Position numbers and translations under genes: made by a program. The notes under the pieces were generated by a model. It was not told the origin of the DNA and did no database searches. It saw nothing but the letters and a program-made list of their open reading frames with translations. A stretch of 64,000 nt of DNA from CBDFGN01 sp965247065 (GTDB lineage Bacteria > Bacteroidota > Bacteroidia > Cytophagales > Cyclobacteriaceae), in assembly GCA_965247065.1 (NCBI GenBank), contig CBDFGN010000006.1, forward strand, positions 3,100,001-3,164,000, given 5' to 3'. Every line of letters begins with the position of its first letter. Positions within the stretch are counted from its first letter, which is position 1. Positions 25,164-34,599 of the stretch are shown here, piece after piece.

Positions 25164-27027
25164 TAATGGCTCTTTTCTCGATAATCCATTTGTGCCAAAG
25201 CATCATTAGCCAAAGGCGATTATAGAGATAGTGCTGGCCAGCGCGGTATCTTTTAACCAGTTTACTCACCTCTTCAATTCGGAAAAAGCCGAGGTCAGCA
25301 ATCAGATCCCGGTTAAGGTAGTCATCGAACAAGAAACTGAGATCTTTGTTAAGCCAAGAATCCAAGGGTATCGCAAACCCCCGTTTGGGGCGGTCAAAAA
25401 GCTTCTTAGGAACCATATCGAATAGAATTTCCTTCAACAGGGTCTTGGTTACGTTTCCTTTCTTTTTCAAGGCCAGATCCAGATTTAAGGCATAGGACAC
25501 CACCCGGTGATCTAGCAGTGGAACCCGGCATTCCAGAGAGTATTTCATGGAGGCCCTATCCACCTTGGTCAACAGGTCGTCAGCCAGATAATATTCCAGA
25601 TCGAACAAGGATTGGCTTTCCGGTGGAGATAGTGATCTCGGAGTACCTGGATCCTGGTAGCTAAACAGCTTTCCCAGATATTCGGGCTTAACCAACTGAT
25701 TGATTTCCGTGTTGGAGAAATAATACTGCTCTTGGGAAAAGATATGATTCCGGAGACCATTCAAACCGGGACTTCTGAAAAGGTTCGATGCCCTTTGCAG
25801 GCGGCTGTTGCCAGTCGAATTAAGTAATAAAGCCGCAATATCCTTTATGTGTCCGCTTTTGATCTTTTCCAATCGGCTGGCCCAGGCATAAGCCCCATAT
25901 CCGAGGAAAAGCTCATCGCCACCATCCCCGGTAAGGATCACCTTAACTTTTTCGCGGGCTAATTTAGAGACCAACATTGTCGGTATCGCCGAGGTGTCAG
26001 CAAACGGCTCATCAAATGTGGACAACACTTGCTCAAGCATCGGGATCGCATCTGCTTCGGTGAGGATCCAGGTTTGGTGATCAGTTTTGAGGTGACTAGC
26101 TACCTTTTGGGCATATTCACTTTCATTGAACTTGGATTCCTTGAATCCGATGTTGAAGGTCTTGAGCGGTTGATTTACCAACCCGGCCGCAAGGGCGCTC
26201 ACCAGGCTGGAGTCAATACCTCCACTCAAGGAAGTCCCCAGAGGTACATCGCTGATCAAACGATCTTTCACCGATTGTTGAAGCAATCCATGGAGTTCCC
26301 GCTTGGCTACTTTGGGATCGGAAACGGGCGACGAGCTTACAAGGGCCGGGGAATCCCAGTAGGAAGTGACTTCTGGACTACTGTTAAGATCGATCTTGGC
26401 ATAGCTTCCGGCGGGAAGTTTGAAAACGTTCTCGTAAATCGATAACGGATGTGAGATGAAACCCAGATGTAAATACGTCAAGAAAGCTTCCTGGCTAATC
26501 TTCAAGGGATTTTCAATGACCGAACAAGCTTCTAAACCTTTCAACTCGGAGGCAAATGCAAACAAATACCTGTCATAGAAATAATAGAGCGGTTTAATTC
26601 CAATCCGATCCCGCGCCACGAAAAGTTCCTTTACTTTTGAATCCCAAATTGCGAAGGCAAACATACCATTGAATCGAAAAAGACACCCCACTCCCATTTG
26701 CGCGAAACACTCAAGAACAACTTCAGTATCGCAGTTGGTTCTCGGGTGAAAATCCTTAAGTTCCCTTGCAAGTTGTTGATAGTTGTAAACCTCCCCGTTG
26801 TAGACCATGACGTACCGGCCATCTTCCGAATAAAATGGTTGGTTGGCATTCTCGGAAAGATCAAGGATCGATAATCGGTTATGTCCCATAAAGACCCTAT
26901 CTTCCTCGGATTCAAAAATACCATTGGCGTCGGGCCCGCGATGTTGCTGCCGGTCCACCATTGCCTCAATAGATTCTCGGGCCTGCGGAAAGGTTTTAGT
27001 CGAAATAAATCCTGAAATACCGCACAT
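25126..27027 (-). CDS. asnB: asparagine synthase (glutamine-hydrolysing)
   Basis: 633 residues. The N-terminal glutaminase (about 1-210) starts MCGISGFIST with the catalytic Cys2 and contains QHRGPDANGIF and VMVYNGEVYNY. The C-terminal synthetase has the PP-loop SLSGGIDSSLVSALAAG and VILTGDGGDELFLGYGAYAW. In polysaccharide loci AsnB-like enzymes often amidate sugar acids such as uronates rather than supply asparagine; both readings fit here. It lies 2 bases from the stop of the broken glycosyltransferase at 27030. Confidence 0.93.
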   Translation of the reverse strand: MCGISGFISTKTFPQARESIEAMVDRQQHRGPDANGIFESEEDRVFMGHNRLSILDLSENANQPFYSEDGRYVMVYNGEVYNYQQLARELKDFHPRTNCDTEVVLECFAQMGVGCLFRFNGMFAFAIWDSKVKELFVARDRIGIKPLYYFYDRYLFAFASELKGLEACSVIENPLKISQEAFLTYLHLGFISHPLSIYENVFKLPAGSYAKIDLNSSPEVTSYWDSPALVSSSPVSDPKVAKRELHGLLQQSVKDRLISDVPLGTSLSGGIDSSLVSALAAGLVNQPLKTFNIGFKESKFNESEYAQKVASHLKTDHQTWILTEADAIPMLEQVLSTFDEPFADTSAIPTMLVSKLAREKVKVILTGDGGDELFLGYGAYAWASRLEKIKSGHIKDIAALLLNSTGNSRLQRASNLFRSPGLNGLRNHIFSQEQYYFSNTEINQLVKPEYLGKLFSYQDPGTPRSLSPPESQSLFDLEYYLADDLLTKVDRASMKYSLECRVPLLDHRVVSYALNLDLALKKKGNVTKTLLKEILFDMVPKKLFDRPKRGFAIPLDSWLNKDLSFLFDDYLNRDLIADLGFFRIEEVSKLVKRYRAGQHYLYNRLWLMMLWHKWIIEKRAIIDLKPPHNKKAR

Positions 27028-27029
27028 TT

Positions 27030-28164
27030 CTAATCGTTTAGCAGCTTGTTGTAATAATTTAAATATTCCCGCACCATTTGCCCGGTCGCAAATCTGCCCG
27101 AAACCGTGTTCCTGCCATTTGCTGCTAAGTTATCCCTTAAGCGATCATCAGACCAAATTTCGTCCAGCGCTTTAGCGATGGCCCCAGGATCCTTGTGCCC
27201 CACCACCAGTGCGTTGTAATGATCTTCCACCAACTCACCTGAAATCCCGGAAATGGTGAAGATGCTTGGAACTCCGGCGGCGAGACTTTCTATGTAGGTC
27301 AATCCAAATGACTCAAAATAGGGGTCTTCAGGTACATGGACGTAAATATCAATTGCATCATACACATCCCTTACATCCACCGAATAATCCTGTTCAATGA
27401 AGGACCCGACTGACAAATTGTCTAGTAGCCCTTTGATTTCTATGCTGTTGGCTCCTTCCGATTTACTAATGTACAACAGAGCCTTATCGTGACTCTCCTG
27501 AAATTGCCCAAATGCCTCAATAGCATGGGCGATGCCTTTGCCCATGACGTATCGGGATATAATTCCTATTATCGGGCTTCGACCCAGGGGCAGAGTTAAT
27601 CCGGAAACCGTGGGCCGGTTTATTCCGAATGAATCCATGTTTATCCCATGATAAATCGGCTGGATCTTATCGGAAGGTACATTCTCATATTTCTCCAGTA
27701 ACTCTTTGTTCGCCCGGGATGGACATACTATTGCAGTAGCTAGCCAATTATTCATTCGATCCACAATCACCCCCCACGGATGATACAAGTGGTGCTCATT
27801 ACCATGATGGCGAGTTATATATACGATTTGGAATTCGGGCTAACCAGCCGGCTAGCAGACCAATGCAGGAGGCCTCAAGGTAATGACCGTGCACGGCTTT
27901 GGGGCGAGTTCTCAGCAGGATAAACCACAGTTCAATAATCACCAATGGTAACCGAAGCGTGTTTCCGTGGGATATAGTACGAACTGAATGTCCCCAAGCT
28001 TCCAGGTCATCAATGAACTCCCGACCAGTTCCAGGGTCAAGAACAATAATCTCCAAATCAATTCCCGGGTTCCTGAATCCTCGTAGAAACCAGGTAAGGA
28101 GAGCAGGACTTTGCAACGAAGGAATTACGTAGGTTATACGTGATGATTTGGTACTGGCAGGCAT
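27030..28164 (-). pseudogene. glycosyltransferase family 4, frameshifted
   Basis: Two halves of one GT-B enzyme. The N-terminal part (from 28164) reads RITYVIPSLQSPALLTWFLR and AVHGHYLEASCIGLLAGWLA up to RIPNRIY, then runs out of frame to a stop at 27799. In another frame the same DNA gives YTRHHGNEHHLYHPWGVIVD, which joins smoothly to the C-terminal part ending at 27030 (IGIISRYVMGKGIAHAIEAF, YFESFGLTYIESLAAGVPSI). Removing one base in the ttatata run near 27815 restores a protein of about 378 residues. The 5' end overlaps the end of the interrupted FkbM gene by 31 bases. The lesion is real decay or an indel error. Confidence 0.85.
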
Positions 28165-28449
28165 AAGGCATCAAAATGTGGAAGTCTTTTGTCCCGGGTC
28201 TCGGGAAGTCTGGAATCTTTGTCGGCCACAACGATTGAATAACCGAAGTCCTTAATAAATTTCAATAATTCATCCGAGCTTGAACCTTGAGCCTGAAGTA
28301 AGACATCATCAATCTCTACGAATAAACAAGGACGGAATTTAGCTAAAATCTTGCGCGCCCCGTTAAGAACTCTTAGCTCGTACCCCTCAACGTCAATCTT
28401 AATAAACGTGAGTTCGATATAAAATAGAGTAGTTTATTGATAGAAAAAA

Positions 28450-28507
28450 GGCAGAAAATTAGTATATTAAGTCATTGACAATCAACAAAATAACTAATAT
28501 TTCTGCC
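28450..28507 (+). repeat. hairpin directly before the IS982 transposase start codon
   Basis: ggcagaaaattagtatatt (28450-28468) is nearly complementary to aataactaatatttctgcc (28489-28507), and the ATG follows at 28509. A transcript entering from outside the element would fold this stem over the start region, as known for other insertion sequences that block translation from read-through RNA. The same structure occurs at 45312-45369 and 60239-60296. Function is inferred. Confidence 0.6.
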
Positions 28508-28508
28508 T

Positions 28509-29411
28509 ATGTTAACTGCTACTAAAATTACTGAAATTTTTTGTTCCATTGACGATTTTTGTCTGGATTTTGTCCCAAAATTGGAAAAAAGATTGCTGGG
28601 AAGTAAAAAGCGCAACAAACCTGGTAAGCTTTCTTTATCCGAAGTAATGACTATACAGGTCTTGTTCCAGATCTCAGGATATCGAAATTTCAAGACCTTT
28701 TACAACACATACGTTTGTGGCCACTTGCGCTCCTTCTTTCCTGATGTGGTAAGCTATAACCGAATGGTAGAACTTTGTAGTGGAAGTCTTCTGCCAATGG
28801 CTATTTATCTGAAAACACAAGGGACTGGACAGTGTACAGGTATAAGTTTTATAGACAGCACTCCGTTAAGGGTCTGTCATAACAGACGGATCCATAACCA
28901 TAAAGTATTTGAAGGGTTAGCTAAAAGAGGCCATTGTTCCATCGGATGGTTCTACGGGTTTAAGCTCCATCTTATCACTGCTGATACGGGTGAAATCATC
29001 GATTTTATGCTCACACCGGGCAATGTGGATGACAGAAAGCCTCTTAAAATTGAACGGTTTATTAAGAAATTATTCGGAAAGCTCTTTGGTGATAAAGGCT
29101 ACATCAGTAAGGAACTTTTTAAAAATCTGTTCTTCCGCGGAGTCCATCTGATAACCAAACTCAAACGCAATATGAAGTCCTCATCCTTAACCCCCATCAT
29201 GGATGCTATAATGCTCCGTAAAAGGGCTATTTGTGAGACTATCATTGATCAACTTAAAAACATCTTCCAGATTGAACACTCCAGGCACAGGAGCCCAACT
29301 AATTTCCTTACCAACCTTTTCTCGGCTTTAATCGCTTACAACTTTTGCGAAAAAAAGCCCTCAATCAAATTGAACTACCAGGACACCGGTCAACTCTTTC
29401 TCGCTCTTTAA
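28509..29411 (+). CDS. IS982-family DDE transposase (copy 1)
   Basis: 300 residues. The N-terminal region KLSLSEVMTIQVLFQISGYR matches IS982, and the catalytic domain carries ISFIDSTPLRVCHNRRIHNH (first Asp), GFKLHLITADTGEIIDFML, LFGDKGYISKELF (second Asp) and ICETIIDQLKNIFQIEHSRH (Glu). It is a single uninterrupted frame with no programmed frameshift. The protein is the same in all three copies, so each may be active. Confidence 0.95.
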   Translation: MLTATKITEIFCSIDDFCLDFVPKLEKRLLGSKKRNKPGKLSLSEVMTIQVLFQISGYRNFKTFYNTYVCGHLRSFFPDVVSYNRMVELCSGSLLPMAIYLKTQGTGQCTGISFIDSTPLRVCHNRRIHNHKVFEGLAKRGHCSIGWFYGFKLHLITADTGEIIDFMLTPGNVDDRKPLKIERFIKKLFGKLFGDKGYISKELFKNLFFRGVHLITKLKRNMKSSSLTPIMDAIMLRKRAICETIIDQLKNIFQIEHSRHRSPTNFLTNLFSALIAYNFCEKKPSIKLNYQDTGQLFLAL

Positions 29412-30065
29412 TCATTCCTTATTGTCGAACTCACGTTAATAAGACTTATAGTTTTTAAGTCCAGGATCTCTTTCATGTGGTCGAGTGTAGCCAGTTTGAC
29501 ATTCACCGTATCAGCCGGCGCTTTATCCTGTTCCAAGATCAGCCTGTTCATCCCTTGATTTTTAGGATTTGCCCGGGCCAGAATTGCCTCCCCTTCAGAA
29601 TCACCCAAGGCCATTTTGTGGATCTGGACGTTTGAGAATTTATTGAGTCTTAGATTGTCGGCACACCTTTGGAAATTCTTGGGATCCGGTTCGAATCCGA
29701 TAACCTTCCCGGCCTTTGCCTTTGCTGCCATTTTCAAAGCAAAATGACCGTTGTTACTACCCACGTCAATGACCGTAGAATCCTCCCTGATCTGGGAGAA
29801 TAGAACCTTATCGGATTTGTCTTGGAGGCCAAAAAATATCTTGTGATCAACGAAGTCGCTTAGGTCTAATATATATTCAATTCCATCCCGGCTTTTAATG
29901 CGGTTTGAGCCTACGGAGTATTGGTAGTGATTTGGTAAGAACTTGCTAAAAAAGTGGGTCGGTGTTCTGCCATTGGTCAACTCATAAAGCACGTTCTCCA
30001 TAGCGGGCACCATAAAGCCCCGGCGAAGAAAATTCAGGAATTGGGTCTTAGCCGAAAGAACCATA

Positions 30066-30989
30066 TCAAATGCTATGGGCTATGAGGACGTTGTAAATCT
30101 TAAATCTAAGCCATCTTGGGATAAACCGAGTCCAGAGTTGGTGGTTGACCACGGACTTCCAAAACCCACTATAAGCAAAAACATAACTAGCCAGCTTTGA
30201 TGATCTGAAAGTAAAGTGTGTAGGGAGCAGGTCTTGATAGTCGGGGTTGCTCCGCAAAATGACCATTCGCGCCTTCCGGTAACTTCTTTGCCGGTCTATA
30301 AATTGTTCGATGTCGTTAGGGCCATCGTGCCAAACCATTATAGCCGGATCACAGAAGATAGGGATATCATGTTTCAGGATCCTCAAGCTCAATTCGAGGT
30401 CCTCCTGATCGGGCAAACTTTCATCAAATGTTCCGATTCTTGTAAGTGTATTTTTAGACAAGGACAAATTTGCGGTCGAAAAATAATAGCGTTGAGGCCC
30501 TACCTGAAACACCGACGGTTCAAAACTTCTTTTCCACACTGAGTCCAGAAATAATTTATAGTCCAGAAACTCCGGGTTTGAAGCCGAGCTTTGGGTTTTT
30601 TGAGAAATGTTACCTACCAGCACGGTCTCAGGTTTTAAATGAAGATGATCCCAATGTTTTTGAAGGCAGTCCGGAGTGATCCTAATATCATCGTCACAGA
30701 AAAGCAGTAATTCCCGGGTTGCCTGTTTGATACCGTTATTTCGGGCCGATGCTCGACCCTGGTTGTCCTGGGAAACTAAACTTATTGGGTGGAGCTTGAT
30801 CCTGGCGGAACCGATCCTTTCCTCGGTTCGGTCAGTTGACCCATCGATGATCACAATGGTCTCAAAGTCCTTGAAGGTTTGACCCTCCAAGTCACGGAGC
30901 AATTGAATGATCTTTTCAACGCCCTGGTAAGTGGGGATAATAACAGAAAAACCGGGTGTCACGGTTTCCTTAGTGATTTGATCAGCCAA
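30066..30989 (-). CDS. glycosyltransferase family 2
   Basis: 307 residues, GT-A fold. FSVIIPTYQGVEKIIQLLRD and FETIVIIDGSTDRTEERIGS bind the nucleotide; ELLLFCDDDIRITPDC carries the metal-binding DDD; TFDESLPDQEDLELSLRILK is the ED-type catalytic-base region. Its start overlaps the preceding gene's end by 31 bases and its stop lies 1 base from the broken FkbM gene, so it sits in a tight operon. Specificity unknown. Confidence 0.9.
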   Translation of the reverse strand: MADQITKETVTPGFSVIIPTYQGVEKIIQLLRDLEGQTFKDFETIVIIDGSTDRTEERIGSARIKLHPISLVSQDNQGRASARNNGIKQATRELLLFCDDDIRITPDCLQKHWDHLHLKPETVLVGNISQKTQSSASNPEFLDYKLFLDSVWKRSFEPSVFQVGPQRYYFSTANLSLSKNTLTRIGTFDESLPDQEDLELSLRILKHDIPIFCDPAIMVWHDGPNDIEQFIDRQRSYRKARMVILRSNPDYQDLLPTHFTFRSSKLASYVFAYSGFWKSVVNHQLWTRFIPRWLRFKIYNVLIAHSI

Positions 30990-31975
30990 AGTGGCAAATA
31001 TCGATTGCGGAAAATGAGCTTGCGCAACAACCTACGGTCTTCGGGCTCAATGAATAACGGATTTACCATATTCAGGTACGAGCCAGCCTTTCCTTTGTCA
31101 TTCTGGTGGTAATACTGGTTGCCCGCGAGCAATAAGTAATAATGGACAGCCGACTTGACAGTTTGAAGATCTAGATCAGACGCGACCGGAATTGGAAATC
31201 GGGGTTCCCCGACTAAAAGTTCTTTAAGAAGCCCTGCTTCTTGATTAAGGCCATATTTTGTGGAGTAAGCAATAAAAATTTGCAGGGTCTCCTGTTCAAA
31301 TCCTTCCGATTCGGCAATTGTTTTTGAGGTGGTGTGATGCCTGAAGTTGACCAGCACATCATTGAGCCGGCATGTCCCGGCCAGGCCGCATTGAAATAGA
31401 TATCGGATCCACCACTCCTTATCCATTACAAACCGAAGGGCGGGATTCAGCTGGCCAACATCATCGAAGGCTTCTTTTCGGAAAAAAGTTTCAGGTTGGT
31501 CGATTCGAGCCCATCCTATGGTCTTAGCCAGATTGCCAAGGTATGTATCAGTCCCCCTGGTTACGTCAATGATTCCATCTTCATTAAAGATCTGGCTTTG
31601 GCCCATGACCACTTTAGTCTCAGGATCCCTGAAAGCCTCACCAATCAAGGCTAAAGCACCGGATTCATAATAGTCATCGGAATTTAGCCAGTTGATCACA
31701 TCACCACGAGCCCGGCTGATACCCTTGTTGATGGCAATACTTTGACCCTTGTCGGGTTCACTGACCCACCAAGACAGATGTTCCTGGTATTTTTTGATGA
31801 TGTCAGTGGAATTGTCGCTGCTTCCCCCATCTATAACCAGATATTCCAGGTTGGGATAGTTCTGCGATAAGACCGATTCAATGGTTTGCTCCAGGTATTC
31901 CGCCTGGTTATAGGAGGGTGTAATTATCGTCAGCTTAGGCCAGTTGGATCCCACGGATCTAGAATTCGAATCCAA
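30959..31975 (-). CDS. glycosyltransferase family 2
   Basis: 338 residues. LTIITPSYNQAEYLEQTIES, YLVIDGGSSDNSTDIIKKYQ and VINWLNSDDYYESGALALIG (DxD-like SDD) are typical of WcaE/WbbD-like GT2 enzymes. The region around FRKEAFDDVGQLNPALRFVM and WWIRYLFQCG completes the catalytic domain; the C-terminal third is helical. The start overlaps the sulfotransferase-like gene by 17 bases. The sugar transferred cannot be inferred. Confidence 0.9.
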   Translation of the reverse strand: MDSNSRSVGSNWPKLTIITPSYNQAEYLEQTIESVLSQNYPNLEYLVIDGGSSDNSTDIIKKYQEHLSWWVSEPDKGQSIAINKGISRARGDVINWLNSDDYYESGALALIGEAFRDPETKVVMGQSQIFNEDGIIDVTRGTDTYLGNLAKTIGWARIDQPETFFRKEAFDDVGQLNPALRFVMDKEWWIRYLFQCGLAGTCRLNDVLVNFRHHTTSKTIAESEGFEQETLQIFIAYSTKYGLNQEAGLLKELLVGEPRFPIPVASDLDLQTVKSAVHYYLLLAGNQYYHQNDKGKAGSYLNMVNPLFIEPEDRRLLRKLIFRNRYLPLWLIKSLRKP

Positions 31976-32585
31976 ACGTTTTGATGTCTGGCTTATAAGC
32001 CTGGTATATCAAATCCTTACCTTTTGGGCTGTAATAATCCTGGTATGAATTGCGGTCACCCGCATTCAAATGAGGCAAGATGAGATCGCCTAGACCCATC
32101 TGATGAGTAACCTTTTGCAGATCCTCGTGCAGCTTAGAATAGTTACCAAGAAAGTTGGTCAGCAGGTTTCCGTTGGAATCGCATACGTAGGCCTGCTGCA
32201 ACCTAACATTTCGAGATTGGGTTCGCCAAACCAAGTATTCTTCAAAACCACCCAAACTCTTAACGATGGCGTGATGCTGATTACTCTGGTCTTTCAGAAT
32301 ATGATGATAGAGCGACACTTGCCAATCCCAGGAGTTGCGGACGAAAGCAAATTTAAAATATCCATTGAAAATCTTCCCTGGAAGTTCTTGTCGGAGATCG
32401 AGTAATGGGATGTGCTTGGGAAAATCTTCGCTATAAATGGCTGGACGTAATCCAATGACTGAAAATAACCGGGCTTTCATAGAGAAGCTGGAGTGCCCAT
32501 ATTGGCTCAGGGCGCTGCTAACGCTGGTGCCACCCGTTTTATACAAGTGAACGAAAATAAAATTCCGGGTGTGAGAAATGACCAT
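31959..32585 (-). CDS. sulfotransferase-family protein
   Basis: 208 residues. FIFVHLYKTGGTSVSSALSQ fits the 5'-phosphosulfate-binding loop and FAFVRNSWDWQVSLYHHILK fits the 3'-phosphate-binding motif of PAPS-dependent sulfotransferases. It is shorter than many family members but carries both motifs. It probably sulfates a sugar or an alcohol of the exported glycan; no sulfate-activation genes are in view. It sits 3 bases after the fucosyltransferase gene in the same operon. Confidence 0.78.
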   Translation of the reverse strand: MVISHTRNFIFVHLYKTGGTSVSSALSQYGHSSFSMKARLFSVIGLRPAIYSEDFPKHIPLLDLRQELPGKIFNGYFKFAFVRNSWDWQVSLYHHILKDQSNQHHAIVKSLGGFEEYLVWRTQSRNVRLQQAYVCDSNGNLLTNFLGNYSKLHEDLQKVTHQMGLGDLILPHLNAGDRNSYQDYYSPKGKDLIYQAYKPDIKTFGFEF

Positions 32586-32588
32586 CTT

Positions 32589-33413
32589 TTATTCAATCCA
32601 ATGCCAATCAATGTCCATAATACCTATTGGATATTCTTGATTTACTTTGAACCCAAGCCAGTATTTAGGGGCATAAACCAGCTTGTCTTGCTTAGGGTTC
32701 AAAAAAGCGCCCCACCAGGAGAATGTACTGTTTGCCAAAATCAATATGTCGGCGTGCATCAATAATTGAAAGTCGATTATTTCTGAGTTAGATTCGTACA
32801 GATAGTTATCCCGGGTTCCAAACTCCTCTTTGACAAACTCGATATCATCGCTTATGAATATTACCTTGTATTGATCGATATTGTCGATCAAAGACAGTGC
32901 CTTGTGGTAGTAGCTCAGGGGAAGGGCCCAGTTGCCCCCAAATTGTTCGGACTCCGCAACCACATAGCTAGTCCGTCTTAGGTGGACCACCACCACTTTG
33001 TGAGCCGCCAAAAATTCACCATAGAGTTGCTTTAGTTGTTCCCTATATTTTTTCTTTATCCGAAAAATCTTGTCCACCTCGGTTTTGATTGGATCGAAAT
33101 AACGGGCGGATTGGAAATAACCTTGATACATCAGGTGGTCGGATAGCTCTGCCAATTGGTGTTCAGGGAGAACTTCCTGAACAAAAACCCGATCGGGAAG
33201 CCTGGTCAAAGTTCGATAATAGAAGTCTCTCCAACGGTTCCTCCAGGGATTATAATTGTGCAATTCAAAGTATCGGTGCAACCTGGGTTTCGTCATTCTG
33301 GTTTTCCCATACTGAATAAAAAAATCAGTGCCCAGGAGCCGGCCAAAGGAGGTCATGGCGGCGTACTGAAACATGTGGTTTCCCAGCAAACCATGCATTT
33401 TCAATCCTATCAT
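32589..33413 (-). CDS. alpha-1,2-fucosyltransferase-like protein (GT11)
   Basis: 274 residues. MHGLLGNHMFQYAAMTSFGR is the GT11 N-terminal motif (usually GGLGNQMFQYA), VVVVHLRRTSYVV is the donor-binding HxRR motif, and YKVIFISDDIEFVKEEF and ILANSTFSWWGAFLNPKQDK complete the family set. GT11 enzymes transfer fucose from GDP-fucose, usually in an alpha-1,2 link, to a galactose-type acceptor. It abuts the ColD-like gene (stop at 33414), which also acts on GDP-6-deoxyhexose chemistry, so the two may serve the same sugar branch. Confidence 0.88.
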   Translation of the reverse strand: MIGLKMHGLLGNHMFQYAAMTSFGRLLGTDFFIQYGKTRMTKPRLHRYFELHNYNPWRNRWRDFYYRTLTRLPDRVFVQEVLPEHQLAELSDHLMYQGYFQSARYFDPIKTEVDKIFRIKKKYREQLKQLYGEFLAAHKVVVVHLRRTSYVVAESEQFGGNWALPLSYYHKALSLIDNIDQYKVIFISDDIEFVKEEFGTRDNYLYESNSEIIDFQLLMHADILILANSTFSWWGAFLNPKQDKLVYAPKYWLGFKVNQEYPIGIMDIDWHWIE

Positions 33414-34588
33414 CTAATACTTAATCAGGCAACTGGAGATAACTTCCAAATCGTGATCGGTCAACTCAGGATAATTGCCATAATAGAACCCGTTGTTATT
33501 CAGAAAATCGCTTCCCGGGAGGACGAATGTCTTGTCCACATACTTTTTGAAAAAAGGCTGCAACTGGATATTACCGGCGATCATGGGTCTTATCTCGATG
33601 CCGGCACCTGAAAATTGAGCCAGATAAGTTGACCTTAGTTCCGGGGTATTGCAAACTACCGGGAAAGCAAATGGAGAAAGCCGGGTAATGTGATCGGTTT
33701 TAAGAACCAAAAAGTCTTCATTCTTTTGGATGAATTCGTTCAGATAATTGAAATTACGTTCCCTGACCTCAATATTCTGTTCCAGGTATTTAAGTTGGTT
33801 TAACCCCAAAAAGCCAGTGATCTCAGTAGGGCGAAAATTGAAGGCTAAATCGTAAAACGTATACTTGGCCTCGAATTCGGAAAAACTTTATGTTGTCGCC
33901 GAAGCTTCACCTGCTGGGCGGCGGTTAAATTGCGATCCCAGCCATTGGCCCGGACGATCTGGAGCATTTGAGCTAATTCAGGATCATCGGTGCAAACCAT
34001 ACCCCCTTCGATAGTGGACAGATGATGAGCTACGAAAAAAGAAAATGTGGAGCCCAGGCCAAAGTTGCCGGCCTTACCTTGACCTGTTTCCGTGCCCAGT
34101 GCTTCGCAGTTATCCTCGATCAACAGAATTCCTTTCCCCTTGCAAAGGTCCCTTATTGTACCTATGTCACCCACAAAACCAAGAGCGTTGGTCAAAAATA
34201 AGGCCTGAAGCTGGACCTCCTCCAAACGCAGGAGAAGCGTTTCGGACATGACATTCAAAGATTCAGGAGAACAATCAATCGGGACCGGATTTAGTCCAAG
34301 CTGAATGAGAGGCATCGTATTGGTCGACCAAGTCAGGGCTGAAAAGCCCACGTCATCTCCGTCCTTTAGATGGCCAAGATTTTTGAGACTTTGGATAAGG
34401 GCCAGGTTGGCACTGCTGCCGCTATTGTAAAGTACAGCAAATTTGCAGTCCTGAGCTTGAGCAAACTCCTGCTCAAATCGGGAACACATCTGATCCATCG
34501 ATAACTTGTCGGCCTTCAACAGGAATTCGGACAAGGCGGCCTTGGTGTCGTATTCATGTAAAAAGGTGGATTTCATCAACGGGATCAT
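33414..34588 (-). pseudogene. ColD-like 3-dehydratase of the DegT/DnrJ/EryC1 family, frameshifted
   Basis: PLP/PMP enzyme of about 391 residues. The position of the Schiff-base lysine holds His (FSFFVAHHLSTIEGGMVCTD), as in ColD, GDP-4-keto-6-deoxymannose 3-dehydratase, and unlike ordinary sugar aminotransferases. ILLIEDNCEALGTETGQGKA, IVRANGWDRNL and GAGIEIRPMIAGNIQLQPFF also fit ColD. The first part (34588 down) leaves frame after RRQHKVF near 33886, where a T run seems one base short; restoring it gives SEFEAKYTFYDLAFNFRPTE, GFLGLNQLKYLEQN and the rest to 33414. If the lesion is real, synthesis of a 3,6-dideoxy sugar is lost. A homopolymer sequencing error is the alternative. Confidence 0.85.
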
Positions 34589-34599
34589 AGACTCAGATT

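Larger units (their letters stand above)
28406..29436 (+). mobile_element. IS982-family insertion sequence, copy 1 (in the FkbM gene)
   Basis: 1,031 bp, bounded by the inverted repeats acgtgagttcga and tcgaactcacgt (AC...GT ends as expected for IS982) and by the target duplication taataa at 28400-28405 and 29437-29442. One transposase gene is present. The three copies in this window appear identical along their whole length and share orientation. Confidence 0.93.
28134..30064 (-). pseudogene. FkbM-family methyltransferase interrupted by IS982 copy 1
   Basis: The 5' part (30064 down to 29437) reads MVLSAKTQFLNFLRRGFMVP, then STVIDVGSNNGHFALKMAAK (SAM motif I) and KVIGFEPDPKNFQRCADNLR, ending at LDLKTISLI. 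The 3' part (28405 down to 28134) resumes as KIDVEGYELRVLNGARKILA, KFRPCLFVEI and a stop at 28134-28136. Between them sits IS982 with the 6-bp duplication taataa. Excising the element and one taataa rejoins the reading frame exactly, giving about 300 residues, the normal size of the family. FkbM proteins O-methylate glycans. The gene must be inactive as it stands. Confidence 0.9.
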
